A DNA stretch of 6,204 nucleotides from Rhodospirillales bacterium (GTDB lineage Bacteria; Pseudomonadota; Alphaproteobacteria; Acetobacterales; Acetobacteraceae). Positions 1 to 6,204 of the stretch are shown here, one piece after another. The first letter of the stretch is position 1. Every line of letters begins with the position of its first letter. The DNA lies in contig JAGWIE010000088.1 in the NCBI GenBank assembly GCA_028866445.1, positions 1 to 6,204 of the forward strand, written 5' to 3'. A program made the translations under genes and the position numbers. Below the pieces are notes generated by a model. That model saw only the letters and a list, made by a program, of their open reading frames with translations. It searched no databases and was not told where the DNA came from.

Positions 1-3000
1 AATGCCAATGGGCATTCCGCCAGCTCCATCATCACCGAAGGGGCAGTAAGCTTCGCCAACGCAATGCTCTCGCTGGACAGCACCGGCGGCATCACCCAGA
101 CCGGCACCCTTACCGGCACCACTCTCGATTTCAACGCCGCCAGCATGGCCCTGAATGGGCTGGTAAATGCCAGCCTGCTCAACCTCTCCGCCAGCTCGGC
201 TATCACCCAGGCCACCTCCGGCGCATTAAACACCGCAACACTCTCCGGCAGCGGCAGCAATATTCTGCTGGGCGGGGCCAACACCATCAGCACCCTCAAC
301 GCCCTCTCCGCCACCAGCACCATCAACCTGCAAGACACCGCCGCACTGAACGTGAACGGCGCGGTTTCAGCCGGCAGCAGCCTGGCACTTTCCGCCCCCG
401 GCCTCACGCTGGCAAACACCCTCAGCGCCGGGCATATCAACCTCGCGGCTGACAGCATCACCGATAATGGCGGGGCGGTGAACGCGGCGGGCGGCATTGT
501 AAGCATCGCGCCTCGCACCACTGGCCTTGCCGTGGACCTTGGCGGCAACGCGGCAGGGCTGGACCTTTCAGGCACGCTGCTGGGAGCCATCCATGCTGCG
601 GCGCTGGACATTTCCACCGCAGGGAGCATCATCGCCGATGGCTCAGCCAGCATTGCGGCAACGCTGCTTTCTCTCTCCGGCACCGGCATAACCTTTGCGG
701 GTACGCTGGATGTGCCGGGCACGCTCGCCCTTGCCAGCGGCGCTGGCGTTACCGCCACCTCCGCCAACCACCTTACCGCGGGCAGCTTGCTGGCGGGCGG
801 GGCGATTGCCGGCAGTGTTAATCTCAGCCAGGGCAGCAACAGCATCGGCACGCTGGGCAGCCTCACGCTTAACGGCGGCAGCCTCACCCTGGCCGATGCC
901 ACGGCGCTGGCGGTAAACGGGCCTATTTCGGCCAGCGCCGTCGGCCTCACCGGCACCAGTATCACGCTGAACGCGCCGGTGCGCACCGGCACCCTGACGC
1001 TTGCCGCCAGCAATGGGGTGAATGAAACCGGCGGTGGGCTGAGCGTAACCACGCTCACCGGCAGCGTCTCCGGCAATGCCATCCTGAATGGCGGCGCCAA
1101 TAATATCAGCACGCTGGCGAATTTCACTGATAATGGCGCGCTGACCCTGGCTGATAACGTAGCCCTCACGCAGGCGGGCAGCCTTGCCGCCACCAATGCC
1201 ACGTTCAGCGCCGCCGGGCTGAACTTCACCGGCAACGTTACCACCCCTGGCACGCTGGAAGTGGGCAGCTCCAACGGCGTTTCGCAAAGCGGCGGCACCA
1301 TAAACGCCGCCGTGCTGAGCAGCACCGGTGCAGTAAATGGCAATATCGTGATGACGCAGGCGGGCGACAAATTCCCCGATGTGCAGAACCTCGCCGCGAC
1401 CGGCACGATCGACCTCGCCTCCAGCATCGGGCTGAGCCAGACCGGCCAGCTCTCCGCCAGCGCCGTGACATTCACAGCCCCCAGCTTCGCGTTGAACGGC
1501 ACACTCAGCGCCTCCGGCGCGTTGCAACTGAATGGCGGCGGCGCCAGCGAGGGTGCTGGCGGCGTGATTGATGCGGCGCTGCTGACCACCGGAGGCCGTG
1601 CACTTGCTGGCGATGCGGTGTTTAACAACGGCGCCAACAACATCGCCGCCCTCGGCAATTTCAACGCCAATGGCGGGCTCACCCTGGCTGATGGCGAGGC
1701 GCTCGCCATCAGCGGGCCGGTCTCTTTGAGTGGCACTCTGGCCTTGGTGGATTCCGGCAACATCACCCAGACCGCGGGCAGCATCACCGCCGCCGCATTA
1801 ACCAGCGATGGCGGCACCATCGGTGGCAGCGCCACATTCGGGCAGGCGGGCAACGCCATCCCCGTGCTGGGGGCTTTTGCCACCAGGGGTAATTTGCTGC
1901 TGAACACCAGCGCAGCGCTCACCGTGGCGGGCAATGTGAACACCGGCGGCACGCTCAGCCTTGATAGCGGCGGAGCCATCAGCCAGAGCAACGGGGTGTT
2001 AACAGCCGCGCGATTCAACGCCAGCGGCACAAATATCGATCTCAGCGGCACCAATATCGGGACGCTGGGCGATGTTACCGCGGCCAGCAATGTAAACATC
2101 GCCAATGTGGGCGGGCTGGCCGGTACGCTCACGGCGCAGAACGCCACGCTGGGCTCAAACGGCGGCTTCACCGCCAGCGGCAGCGCGCGTATTGCCGACG
2201 CCCTCTACCTCACCGCCGCAGGGGCGGTGAACCAGACCCGCGGGAACATCAGCGCCGCCACAGCCACGATCACAGCACCTTCCATCACGCTCTCGGGCAC
2301 CACGAATATCCGCAATGAGCTGAATCTGCGGGCCAGGGGGAACATCATCCACGAATCCGGTGCTTTGAATGCCGGAACGCTTTCCGGCACGGCCGGGCAG
2401 CTTGCTGAATTCGGCGGCGCAACGGATATCGGCACGCTCGGCAGCTTCATGATGGCTGACAGCGTGTTCATGCTGACTAACGATGCGCCGCTGACCATTA
2501 TTGGGCCGGTGGTGGCCAATGCGGTGAGCATCACCGCCGCCGGAGCAATGATTCTGGATGGCAGCGCCGGTGGCGGGTTGTACTTAAGCGGCAGCACCAT
2601 CACCGGCACACCCCTCCAGCCCCGCAATGGTGTGGATTCGATTCTGGCCGTAACCGGCGGCGAACCCTCGATCACTCAAATCGGCACCTTCAACGTCGAT
2701 GCCGGGCCGAACGCGGCCAAGTATCTGGGCAATGCCAACCCCCAGGCGACATTGTTCATGAGCCTCGCCAATAGCGGCAACATCGCGCTGGCTCCGGCAC
2801 CGGGCGTATTGGCTGCACCCAATACCGACCTTGTGCTCGCGGCGGGTACAGGCGGGGCGGTAAGCGGCAATATAAGCGTGCTGCGTTTGCTTGTGCTGAG
2901 CGCGCAATCCGTGGAGATGACCGGCTCCATCGGCTCCGTCACCGGGCCAACAGCGGCGGGCAAGGGCACTGCTTTTCCCTTCCCGCAACCCGGCTACAGG

Positions 3001-3159
3001 TTCAATACCTGCCCCATCGGCTCGGTTAACTGCACCATTCTGCCCATTGAAGGGCTCCCGCAGGCCAACCCGCTGGAAAACTTCAATCTTTCACCCCGCA
3101 AACGACGGCGGTTGGATAAAAACGTGACGCTGCCCGGCATCGCCGCGCGGGATTTTTAA
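1..3159 (+). CDS. Filamentous hemagglutinin-like beta-helix adhesin, probable two-partner secretion exoprotein (5'-truncated)
   Basis: The frame is open from base 1, so the window carries only the last 1052 residues; the Met codon at 64 is internal and not the start. Nearly all of it is low-complexity repeat with short alternating hydrophobic strands (patterns such as GGITQT, LTLADxxAL, GxNxIxTL), as expected of a right-handed parallel beta-helix like FHA/HMW exoproteins. I saw no Trp and only two Cys (residues 1004 and 1011), typical of secreted beta-helix proteins. Family knowledge: such proteins are exported by Sec and then by a TpsB/FhaC-type outer-membrane pore, and act as surface or released adhesins. 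No 12-strand autotransporter barrel and no C-terminal sorting anchor follows, which favours two-partner secretion over type V autotransport. The N-terminal TPS domain that would prove this lies upstream. The tail (from about residue 997) is non-repetitive, with CPIGSVNC, RKRRR and terminal LPGIAARDF. It is followed at 9 bp by a CHAT protease lipoprotein gene in the same frame and likely the same operon. General class is fairly certain; the ligand is unknown. Confidence 0.85.
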   Translation, partial: NANGHSASSIITEGAVSFANAMLSLDSTGGITQTGTLTGTTLDFNAASMALNGLVNASLLNLSASSAITQATSGALNTATLSGSGSNILLGGANTISTLNALSATSTINLQDTAALNVNGAVSAGSSLALSAPGLTLANTLSAGHINLAADSITDNGGAVNAAGGIVSIAPRTTGLAVDLGGNAAGLDLSGTLLGAIHAAALDISTAGSIIADGSASIAATLLSLSGTGITFAGTLDVPGTLALASGAGVTATSANHLTAGSLLAGGAIAGSVNLSQGSNSIGTLGSLTLNGGSLTLADATALAVNGPISASAVGLTGTSITLNAPVRTGTLTLAASNGVNETGGGLSVTTLTGSVSGNAILNGGANNISTLANFTDNGALTLADNVALTQAGSLAATNATFSAAGLNFTGNVTTPGTLEVGSSNGVSQSGGTINAAVLSSTGAVNGNIVMTQAGDKFPDVQNLAATGTIDLASSIGLSQTGQLSASAVTFTAPSFALNGTLSASGALQLNGGGASEGAGGVIDAALLTTGGRALAGDAVFNNGANNIAALGNFNANGGLTLADGEALAISGPVSLSGTLALVDSGNITQTAGSITAAALTSDGGTIGGSATFGQAGNAIPVLGAFATRGNLLLNTSAALTVAGNVNTGGTLSLDSGGAISQSNGVLTAARFNASGTNIDLSGTNIGTLGDVTAASNVNIANVGGLAGTLTAQNATLGSNGGFTASGSARIADALYLTAAGAVNQTRGNISAATATITAPSITLSGTTNIRNELNLRARGNIIHESGALNAGTLSGTAGQLAEFGGATDIGTLGSFMMADSVFMLTNDAPLTIIGPVVANAVSITAAGAMILDGSAGGGLYLSGSTITGTPLQPRNGVDSILAVTGGEPSITQIGTFNVDAGPNAAKYLGNANPQATLFMSLANSGNIALAPAPGVLAAPNTDLVLAAGTGGAVSGNISVLRLLVLSAQSVEMTGSIGSVTGPTAAGKGTAFPFPQPGYRFNTCPIGSVNCTILPIEGLPQANPLENFNLSPRKRRRLDKNVTLPGIAARDF
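505..654 (+). other. Divergent module inside the beta-helix (PRTTGLAVDLGG ... AGSIIADGSASI)
   Basis: Residues about 169-218 of the visible adhesin break the ordinary repeat rhythm. The segment reads SIAPRTTGLAVDLGG, then a Leu/Ala-rich stretch, then STAGSIIADG. From memory this resembles a recurring insert of alphaproteobacterial FHA-like proteins, of the form (xIAP-xTxG-xxxDLGG ... LsdaEL-xxI-A ... IG-xxAG-I-V). Here the acidic 'SDAEL' core looks degenerate (SGTLLGAIHAAALDI). It probably forms an extra rung or small cap in the helix. The role is unknown and the resemblance is unverified. Confidence 0.4.
832..1848 (+). repeat. Tandem degenerate repeats of about 87-90 residues in the adhesin
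   Basis: Four consecutive units open with a GxNxIxxL-like signature at bases 832 (GSNSIGTLGSL), 1093 (GANNISTLANF), 1363 (GDKFPDVQNL, degenerate) and 1630 (GANNIAALGNF). Spacings are 261, 270 and 267 bp, then 219 bp to the next at 1849 (GNAIPVLGAF). Within units, an LTLADxxAL strand follows the opener in units 1, 2 and 4 (LTLADATAL, LTLADNVAL, LTLADGEAL), then a GP(I/V)S-like turn in units 1 and 4. More diverged openers are seen at 274 (GANTISTLNAL), 2047 (GTNIGTLGDV) and 2416 (GATDIGTLGSF). DNA identity is partial, with shared runs such as accctggctgat, so the copies are old or diversifying rather than fresh duplications. Confidence 0.75.
2989..3156 (+). other. Adhesin C-terminal tail module: Cys pair, polybasic run, LPxI-xxxD(F) terminus
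   Basis: After the last beta-helix rungs the protein changes character at about residue 997. It becomes Pro-containing and non-repetitive, with CPIGSVNC (Cys1004 and Cys1011, seven apart), then TILPIEGLPQ, NPLENFNLSP, RKRRR (1033-1037) and LPGIAARDF at the very end. From memory, related alphaproteobacterial FHA-like proteins share a CPIGSVNC-type segment and an acidic/aromatic terminus like LPNxxxxDY, so this looks like a conserved terminal module. In Haemophilus HMW1 a C-terminal disulfide loop holds the exoprotein in its TpsB pore; a similar tether is plausible here but is inference. In my recollection the stretch before the terminal motif in relatives is usually acidic; here it is strongly basic. 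Confidence 0.55.
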
Positions 3160-3168
3160 GGGGTGGCC
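3158..3168 (+). promoter_or_regulatory. Ribosome binding site of the CHAT lipoprotein gene, overlapping the adhesin stop codon
   Basis: AAGGGG (3158-3163) reuses the last two bases of the upstream TAA and lies 5 bases before the ATG at 3169. This spacing supports ATG 3169 over the in-frame GTG at 3163, which sits directly on the purine run, and it suggests translational coupling to the adhesin. Confidence 0.65.
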
Positions 3169-3240
3169 ATGAGCAATCGAGGTTTCACCCGCGCACCGGT
3201 CGCTCTGGCGCTGCTACTCGCCCTGGGGCTGGGGAGCTGC
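3169..3240 (+). other. Lipoprotein signal peptide with lipobox
   Basis: The N-terminus has a short positive n-region (Arg4, Arg8), a hydrophobic core VALALLLALGLG, and LGSC with Cys24 as the predicted lipidated residue (signal peptidase II cleavage before Cys24). Residues +2/+3 are Ala-Lys rather than Asp, so by the enterobacterial Lol rule the outer membrane is the default destination; whether that rule holds in this organism is not known. A Pro/Ala linker (KPPASAYDQ) follows. Confidence 0.8.
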
Positions 3241-6204
3241 GCGAAGCCGCCCGCCAGCGCCTACGACCAGGCACAGGTTAGCACCGGGGAGGGTGTGCCC
3301 GTTGGCCAGAACAGCGCCGGGGAAAGCTGCACGCTGCAACGCATTGGCGGCCGTGCTGATATTTATTGCGGCAGTTGGGACCAGCCGAGTGCCCATGTGC
3401 AGGCTGGGGGTGCCGCTAATGCCGGGCAGCTTGCGGCGCTGGCCACCAGCAGCCCCTGGCGCGCCGGGCTGGATGCCGCCTATGCCTGCGACGCACCGCA
3501 ACCCGCGCAGATTCTGGATGGCGTGCCCGCCGAAATCCTGCCCTGCACACAACGTTTTGGCGGCTGGCCCTATGTGGCAGTGGCCGCTGAAATTGACGGT
3601 GCGGTGTATTACGCCGATGGCGTGCAGCCCGCCTTGCCCGCCATGCAACGTGCCATCGGTATCCTCAGCGGAAGGCTCTCCGCCCAGGCGGCGGGGCAGG
3701 CGGTGGTTGCGGGCTCCGACCAGCTTTTGGCCCAACGTTTGGCCGCGCACGCATTCAGCTCCGGCGATGTCGGCCAGTATGAAGCGCTGATGACCCTGGG
3801 TGCCAAAGCCAACCAAGGCGAGGATTTTCCCACAGCGGTGATTGCCTACCGGGCCGCACTGGCGCTGCAACAGAAAAAGCTGGGCGCGGACAACCCCGGC
3901 ACAGTGGTGCCCATGCTGGCGCTCGCGCTCAACCTTTCAGATCAGGGGCTATACCCCGAGGCGCAGGCCCAGTTTGCCGCCGCCGCCAGGCTGGCCCCGC
4001 GCGCCAGCGACCCCACGGCACCCGCCACCTTGTTCTATGATGAGGCGCTGGACCAGCTGAACCAGGGACATAACCAGCAGGCTATCGCGCTGCTTGGGCA
4101 GTCTCGCCAGCTTTACGCGGCATTGGTGCCGCCGGAATTGTTGCAACCCCAGCCTGACACCACCCGCGGCAACGCGCTGTTCGCAATAAGCGCACCGGCT
4201 GGCGCGGATACGCTGATGGCCTCGCAGATGACGCTGAACAGCCCGGTGACGCAGGCGGCACTGCTCGGCGTTATTGAAACCTGGCGCTACCAGGCACTGG
4301 CGTTGGATAATCTGGGTAATGAAACAGGCAGCCGCCAGGCCATTGCCACCGCCAAGCGCATTGCTGATGATAACGGGCTGCAACCCCCCGCGCTGGACGC
4401 CAGGCTGGACCGGACGGGTGCGACGCTGGCCGCTGCAAACGGCGAACCCCTCACCGCGGCGCAAGACCTCGCCAGCGCCACGGCGGATTTTAATGATTCG
4501 TTGCCCGGCACACGCCCGGTGGCGGAAACGGCTTTGTTGCGTGGCGCGGCCCTGGCCCAGGGCGGGGACGAGCAAAGCGCGCTGGCGGCCTGCCGGAGCG
4601 GCGTGGCGCTGTTACGCACGCTGCGGCTTGGCAGCACCGCAGCGCTTATAGGCCCGTGTTTGGGCGTGTATGCCAACGCGGCCGCCGCCAACCCCGCCCA
4701 GGCCGCCGCGCTGCACGGCGAGATGTTTGAGGCGGCCGAGCTGACCCAGGGCAGCGTTACGGCGCAGGAAATTGCCCAGGCGGCGGCGCGGCTTTCCTCC
4801 AGTGCGGCCAACCCGAAAGTGGCGGCGGCCATCCGTGCCCAGCAGGACGCGCAACGCCAGCTTGAAAGCCTTTACCAGCAGCGCGACCAGGCGGCGCACG
4901 TGGCCAATAATGGTGCCGCGCTGGCCACGCTGGACAAGCAGATTGCCGCCGCCAATGCCACGCTGCAACAGGCGGGACTTGCGGAGCAGGCCGCAGCGCC
5001 CAATTACGGCCAGCTTGTGCAGCAGGTGGTACCCGCCGCCGAGGTGCTGAAACTGCTGCAGCCGGATGAGGCATTTCTTGGCATCACCACCACCCCCTCC
5101 GGAAGCTGGATGTTCTTCCTGCATGGCGGCCAGGTGGCCGTGGCACGCTCAGATGTGAACGAAACTGGCATGGCCGGGCTGGTGAAGGCCGTGCGCGCCA
5201 GCATCGAGCCCGGTGATAACGGCCTGCCGCCTTTCGACTTGACGGACGCGGCAAAGATCTACGCCGCCACGCTGGGGCCGTTCGCGGCACAGATGGCGGA
5301 GGTGCACAGCCTTGTCGTCGCCCCATCCGGCGCGCTGCTGGCGCTGCCATTCTCGCTGCTGCCCACCGGCCCCGCCAGCGTGGATAATCTTGCCGCCGCA
5401 CCCTGGCTGATTAGCAAAACCACCCTCGCTTATGTGCCCGCAGCGGCGAATTTCGTTTCATTGCGGCGTGCGCAGGGCACTTCCGCCGCGAAGCAGCCTT
5501 GGTTTGGCTTTGGCGACTTCCAGCCCGTTACGCTGGCGCAAGCCCAGGCAACCTATAACACCGCCGCCTGCCCGGAGAGTGCCGCGGAGTTCGCAGCACT
5601 GCCCCAACTGCCCTATGCCAGACTGGAATTGCAGGCGGGTGCGGCGGTGTTCGGCGCCGGGCCGCAGGATGAGCTGCTAGGGGCGGGCTTCACCGTGCCA
5701 GATGTGGAGCGCGCGGATTTGAAGAATTTCCAGATTTTGCATTTCGCCACCCATGCGCTGCTGCCGACGGACCTGCCCTGCCAGGCGGAACCGGCCATCG
5801 TTACCTCGGCGCCTGCTGGTGCCGCCTCAGCCAATGATGCGCTGCTGACCACCAGCGATGTAACCGGGCTGAAGCTGGATGCAAATCTCGTGGTGCTTTC
5901 CGCCTGCAACACCGGCGGCGGCGAGGCGGGCGGCGAAGCGCTCTCCGGCCTTGCGCGCAGCTTCTTCTACGCTGGCGCGCGCGCGATGATGGTGACGCAA
6001 TGGTCAGTGAACGATCAGGTATCGGCTTATCTGGTCGCGGATACGCTTTCGCGCCTGCACGCGGGCAATGCGGGCGGGGCGGCGGGCAGCTTGCGGGCGG
6101 CGCAGCTTGCCCTCATCGGCGGGGCGGGCAAGGGCTTTCCGGCAAGCATCGCGGACCCATTTTATTGGGCCGCCTTCACGGTTATTGGCGATGGCGGCGC
6201 TGAG
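3169..6204 (+). CDS. TPR-CHAT domain lipoprotein, predicted caspase-like (clan CD) cysteine peptidase (3' end beyond window)
   Basis: The frame is open from ATG 3169 to the last base (1012 codons, no stop seen). Order of parts: lipoprotein signal peptide (1-23, Cys24); a small domain with Cys54, Cys67, Cys107 and Cys126 (about 45-200); TPR-like helices (about 206-316); an Ala-rich helical middle (320-550); a Gln/Ala/Arg-rich predicted coiled coil (554-610); and a CHAT domain from about 619. CHAT landmarks are an FLGITT strand, an LVVAPSGALLALPF segment (to 728), HFATHA with candidate catalytic His862, VLSACNTGGG with candidate nucleophile Cys913, a GEALSGLARSFFYAGA helix, VTQWSVND, and the closing PFYWAAF (Trp1000). 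Family knowledge: CHAT proteins are caspase/separase-type peptidases with a His/Cys dyad, often regulated by N-terminal TPRs. The signal peptide places this one outside the cytoplasm, probably on a membrane facing the periplasm. It is likely co-expressed with the upstream adhesin. Substrate is unknown. Since the closing motif is present, probably only a few residues are missing. Confidence 0.92.
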   Translation, partial: MSNRGFTRAPVALALLLALGLGSCAKPPASAYDQAQVSTGEGVPVGQNSAGESCTLQRIGGRADIYCGSWDQPSAHVQAGGAANAGQLAALATSSPWRAGLDAAYACDAPQPAQILDGVPAEILPCTQRFGGWPYVAVAAEIDGAVYYADGVQPALPAMQRAIGILSGRLSAQAAGQAVVAGSDQLLAQRLAAHAFSSGDVGQYEALMTLGAKANQGEDFPTAVIAYRAALALQQKKLGADNPGTVVPMLALALNLSDQGLYPEAQAQFAAAARLAPRASDPTAPATLFYDEALDQLNQGHNQQAIALLGQSRQLYAALVPPELLQPQPDTTRGNALFAISAPAGADTLMASQMTLNSPVTQAALLGVIETWRYQALALDNLGNETGSRQAIATAKRIADDNGLQPPALDARLDRTGATLAAANGEPLTAAQDLASATADFNDSLPGTRPVAETALLRGAALAQGGDEQSALAACRSGVALLRTLRLGSTAALIGPCLGVYANAAAANPAQAAALHGEMFEAAELTQGSVTAQEIAQAAARLSSSAANPKVAAAIRAQQDAQRQLESLYQQRDQAAHVANNGAALATLDKQIAAANATLQQAGLAEQAAAPNYGQLVQQVVPAAEVLKLLQPDEAFLGITTTPSGSWMFFLHGGQVAVARSDVNETGMAGLVKAVRASIEPGDNGLPPFDLTDAAKIYAATLGPFAAQMAEVHSLVVAPSGALLALPFSLLPTGPASVDNLAAAPWLISKTTLAYVPAAANFVSLRRAQGTSAAKQPWFGFGDFQPVTLAQAQATYNTAACPESAAEFAALPQLPYARLELQAGAAVFGAGPQDELLGAGFTVPDVERADLKNFQILHFATHALLPTDLPCQAEPAIVTSAPAGAASANDALLTTSDVTGLKLDANLVVLSACNTGGGEAGGEALSGLARSFFYAGARAMMVTQWSVNDQVSAYLVADTLSRLHAGNAGGAAGSLRAAQLALIGGAGKGFPASIADPFYWAAFTVIGDGGAE
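3325..3546 (+). other. Four-cysteine N-terminal domain of the CHAT lipoprotein
   Basis: Between the lipid anchor and the TPRs lie Cys54, Cys67, Cys107 and Cys126, in contexts GESCTLQR, IYCGSWDQPSA, AYACDAP and ILPCTQRF. The paired spacing (13 and 19 residues) and extracytoplasmic location suggest two disulfides in a small domain. The segment IYCGSWDQP looks like a family-specific signature; I do not recognise a named domain. Confidence 0.5.
3784..4116 (+). repeat. TPR-like helical repeats of the CHAT lipoprotein
   Basis: Three units of about 34 residues can be read. Residues 206-239 contain LGAKANQGEDF then TAVIAYRAALALQQKKLG. This is followed by ADNP and residues 245-278 (LALALNLSDQGLYPEAQAQFAAAARL), then residues 285-316 (FYDEALDQLNQGHNQQAIALLGQSRQLY). 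The first two match the kinesin-light-chain style of TPR (LG-x-DNP link between helix pairs); the third is degenerate. TPRs usually bind a peptide or partner and could present substrate to, or restrain, the CHAT domain. Confidence 0.65.
4828..4998 (+). other. Predicted coiled-coil segment before the CHAT domain
   Basis: Residues about 554-610 are Gln/Ala/Arg/Leu-rich with no proline and heptad-like Leu spacing (IRAQQDAQRQLESLYQQRDQ, then LATLDKQIAAANATLQQAGL). A glycine-containing break (NNGA) near the middle suggests a helical hairpin. It links the helical region to the protease domain and is a common arrangement in TPR-CHAT proteins. Confidence 0.55.
5023..6204 (+). other. CHAT peptidase domain with intact His/Cys dyad
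   Basis: Residues about 619-1012. Candidate catalytic His862 is encoded at 5752-5754 in HFATHA, and candidate nucleophile Cys913 at 5905-5907 in VLSACNTGGG. The Gly-rich loop after the Cys (GGGEAGGEALSGLA) and the QWSVND strand match the usual CHAT core. PFYWAAF (6157-6177) is the normal last motif of the fold. No inactivating substitution is visible, so an active enzyme is expected. Confidence 0.9.

Noticed and set aside
64..66. ATG at 64 as the start of the adhesin gene
   Set aside because: The frame is open back to base 1 with the same beta-helix character (SSIITEGAVSFAN), and there is no signal peptide or TPS domain, so the start lies upstream of the window.
643..1527. Long antisense open frame of 294 codons opposite the adhesin
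   Set aside because: GC-rich repetitive sense codons deplete stops on the other strand. The translation is Gly/Ala/Arg-rich without domains and the sense frame is clearly coding.
2205..2988. Overlapping antisense open frames opposite the adhesin C-terminal part
   Set aside because: Mutually overlapping, compositionally skewed, no recognisable motif, and opposite a well-supported coding frame.
2880..3159. Autotransporter beta-barrel at the adhesin C-terminus
   Set aside because: The tail is too short, has no alternating aromatic strands, and ends in a charged terminus rather than a barrel-type final strand.
3214..3870. Antisense frame (218 codons) and a same-strand frame at 3293-3790 overlapping the CHAT gene start
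   Set aside because: Both overlap the lipoprotein N-terminal and TPR domains, whose frame continues unbroken into an intact CHAT domain. The alternatives are Pro/Arg/Trp- or Gly-rich shadow translations.
3949..5124. Several antisense open frames opposite the helical middle of the CHAT protein
   Set aside because: Ala/Arg/Gly-rich shadow frames without a conserved motif. Stop-poor antisense is expected at this base composition.
5974..5985. GCGCGCGCG run in the CHAT gene as a phase-variable tract
   Set aside because: The dinucleotide run is short (about four to five units), sits between the Cys and WSVND motifs in an intact frame, and is expected by chance in GC-rich Ala/Arg codons.
3169..6204. 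A CRISPR-linked TPR-CHAT (type III-E Craspase) protease
   Set aside because: The domain order is similar, but there is a lipoprotein signal peptide, no cas gene or repeat array in view, and the neighbour is an adhesin.

Overview
The window is GC-rich, densely coding and read entirely on the + strand. It holds two large open reading frames in tandem, both cut by the window edges. Composition, the style of the adhesin repeats and the C-terminal module suggest an alphaproteobacterium, perhaps Rhodospirillales/Acetobacteraceae. That placement is an inference from remembered family resemblance, not from any marker gene.

Region 1 (1-3159) is the C-terminal 1052 residues of a filamentous-hemagglutinin-like surface protein, probably the secreted partner (TpsA) of a two-partner secretion system. 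It is almost wholly degenerate beta-helix repeat, rich in Gly/Ala/Ser/Thr/Asn/Leu. The best-preserved units recur every 87-90 residues. The repeats end in a distinct tail with the protein's only two visible cysteines, a run of five basic residues and a terminal LPGIAARDF. The N-terminal secretion domain and any TpsB transporter gene would lie upstream and are not visible. No autotransporter barrel is present.

Region 2 (3169-6204) starts 9 bases after the adhesin stop, with a Shine-Dalgarno-like AAGGGG overlapping that stop. It encodes at least 1012 residues of a predicted lipoprotein: a signal peptide with lipobox Cys24, a small domain with four cysteines, TPR-like repeats, a helical middle with a coiled coil, and a C-terminal CHAT (caspase-like, clan CD) peptidase domain. 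The candidate catalytic pair His862/Cys913 is intact. The frame is still open at the last base, but the usual closing CHAT motif (PFYWAAF) has been reached, so the true end is probably close.

The two genes look like one translationally coupled operon. The working idea, an inference, is an extracytoplasmic system in which a membrane-anchored caspase-like protease acts on, guards or senses a secreted beta-helix adhesin. No RNA genes, mobile elements, CRISPR arrays, promoters or terminators were recognised, and apart from the 9-base junction there is no intergenic DNA.
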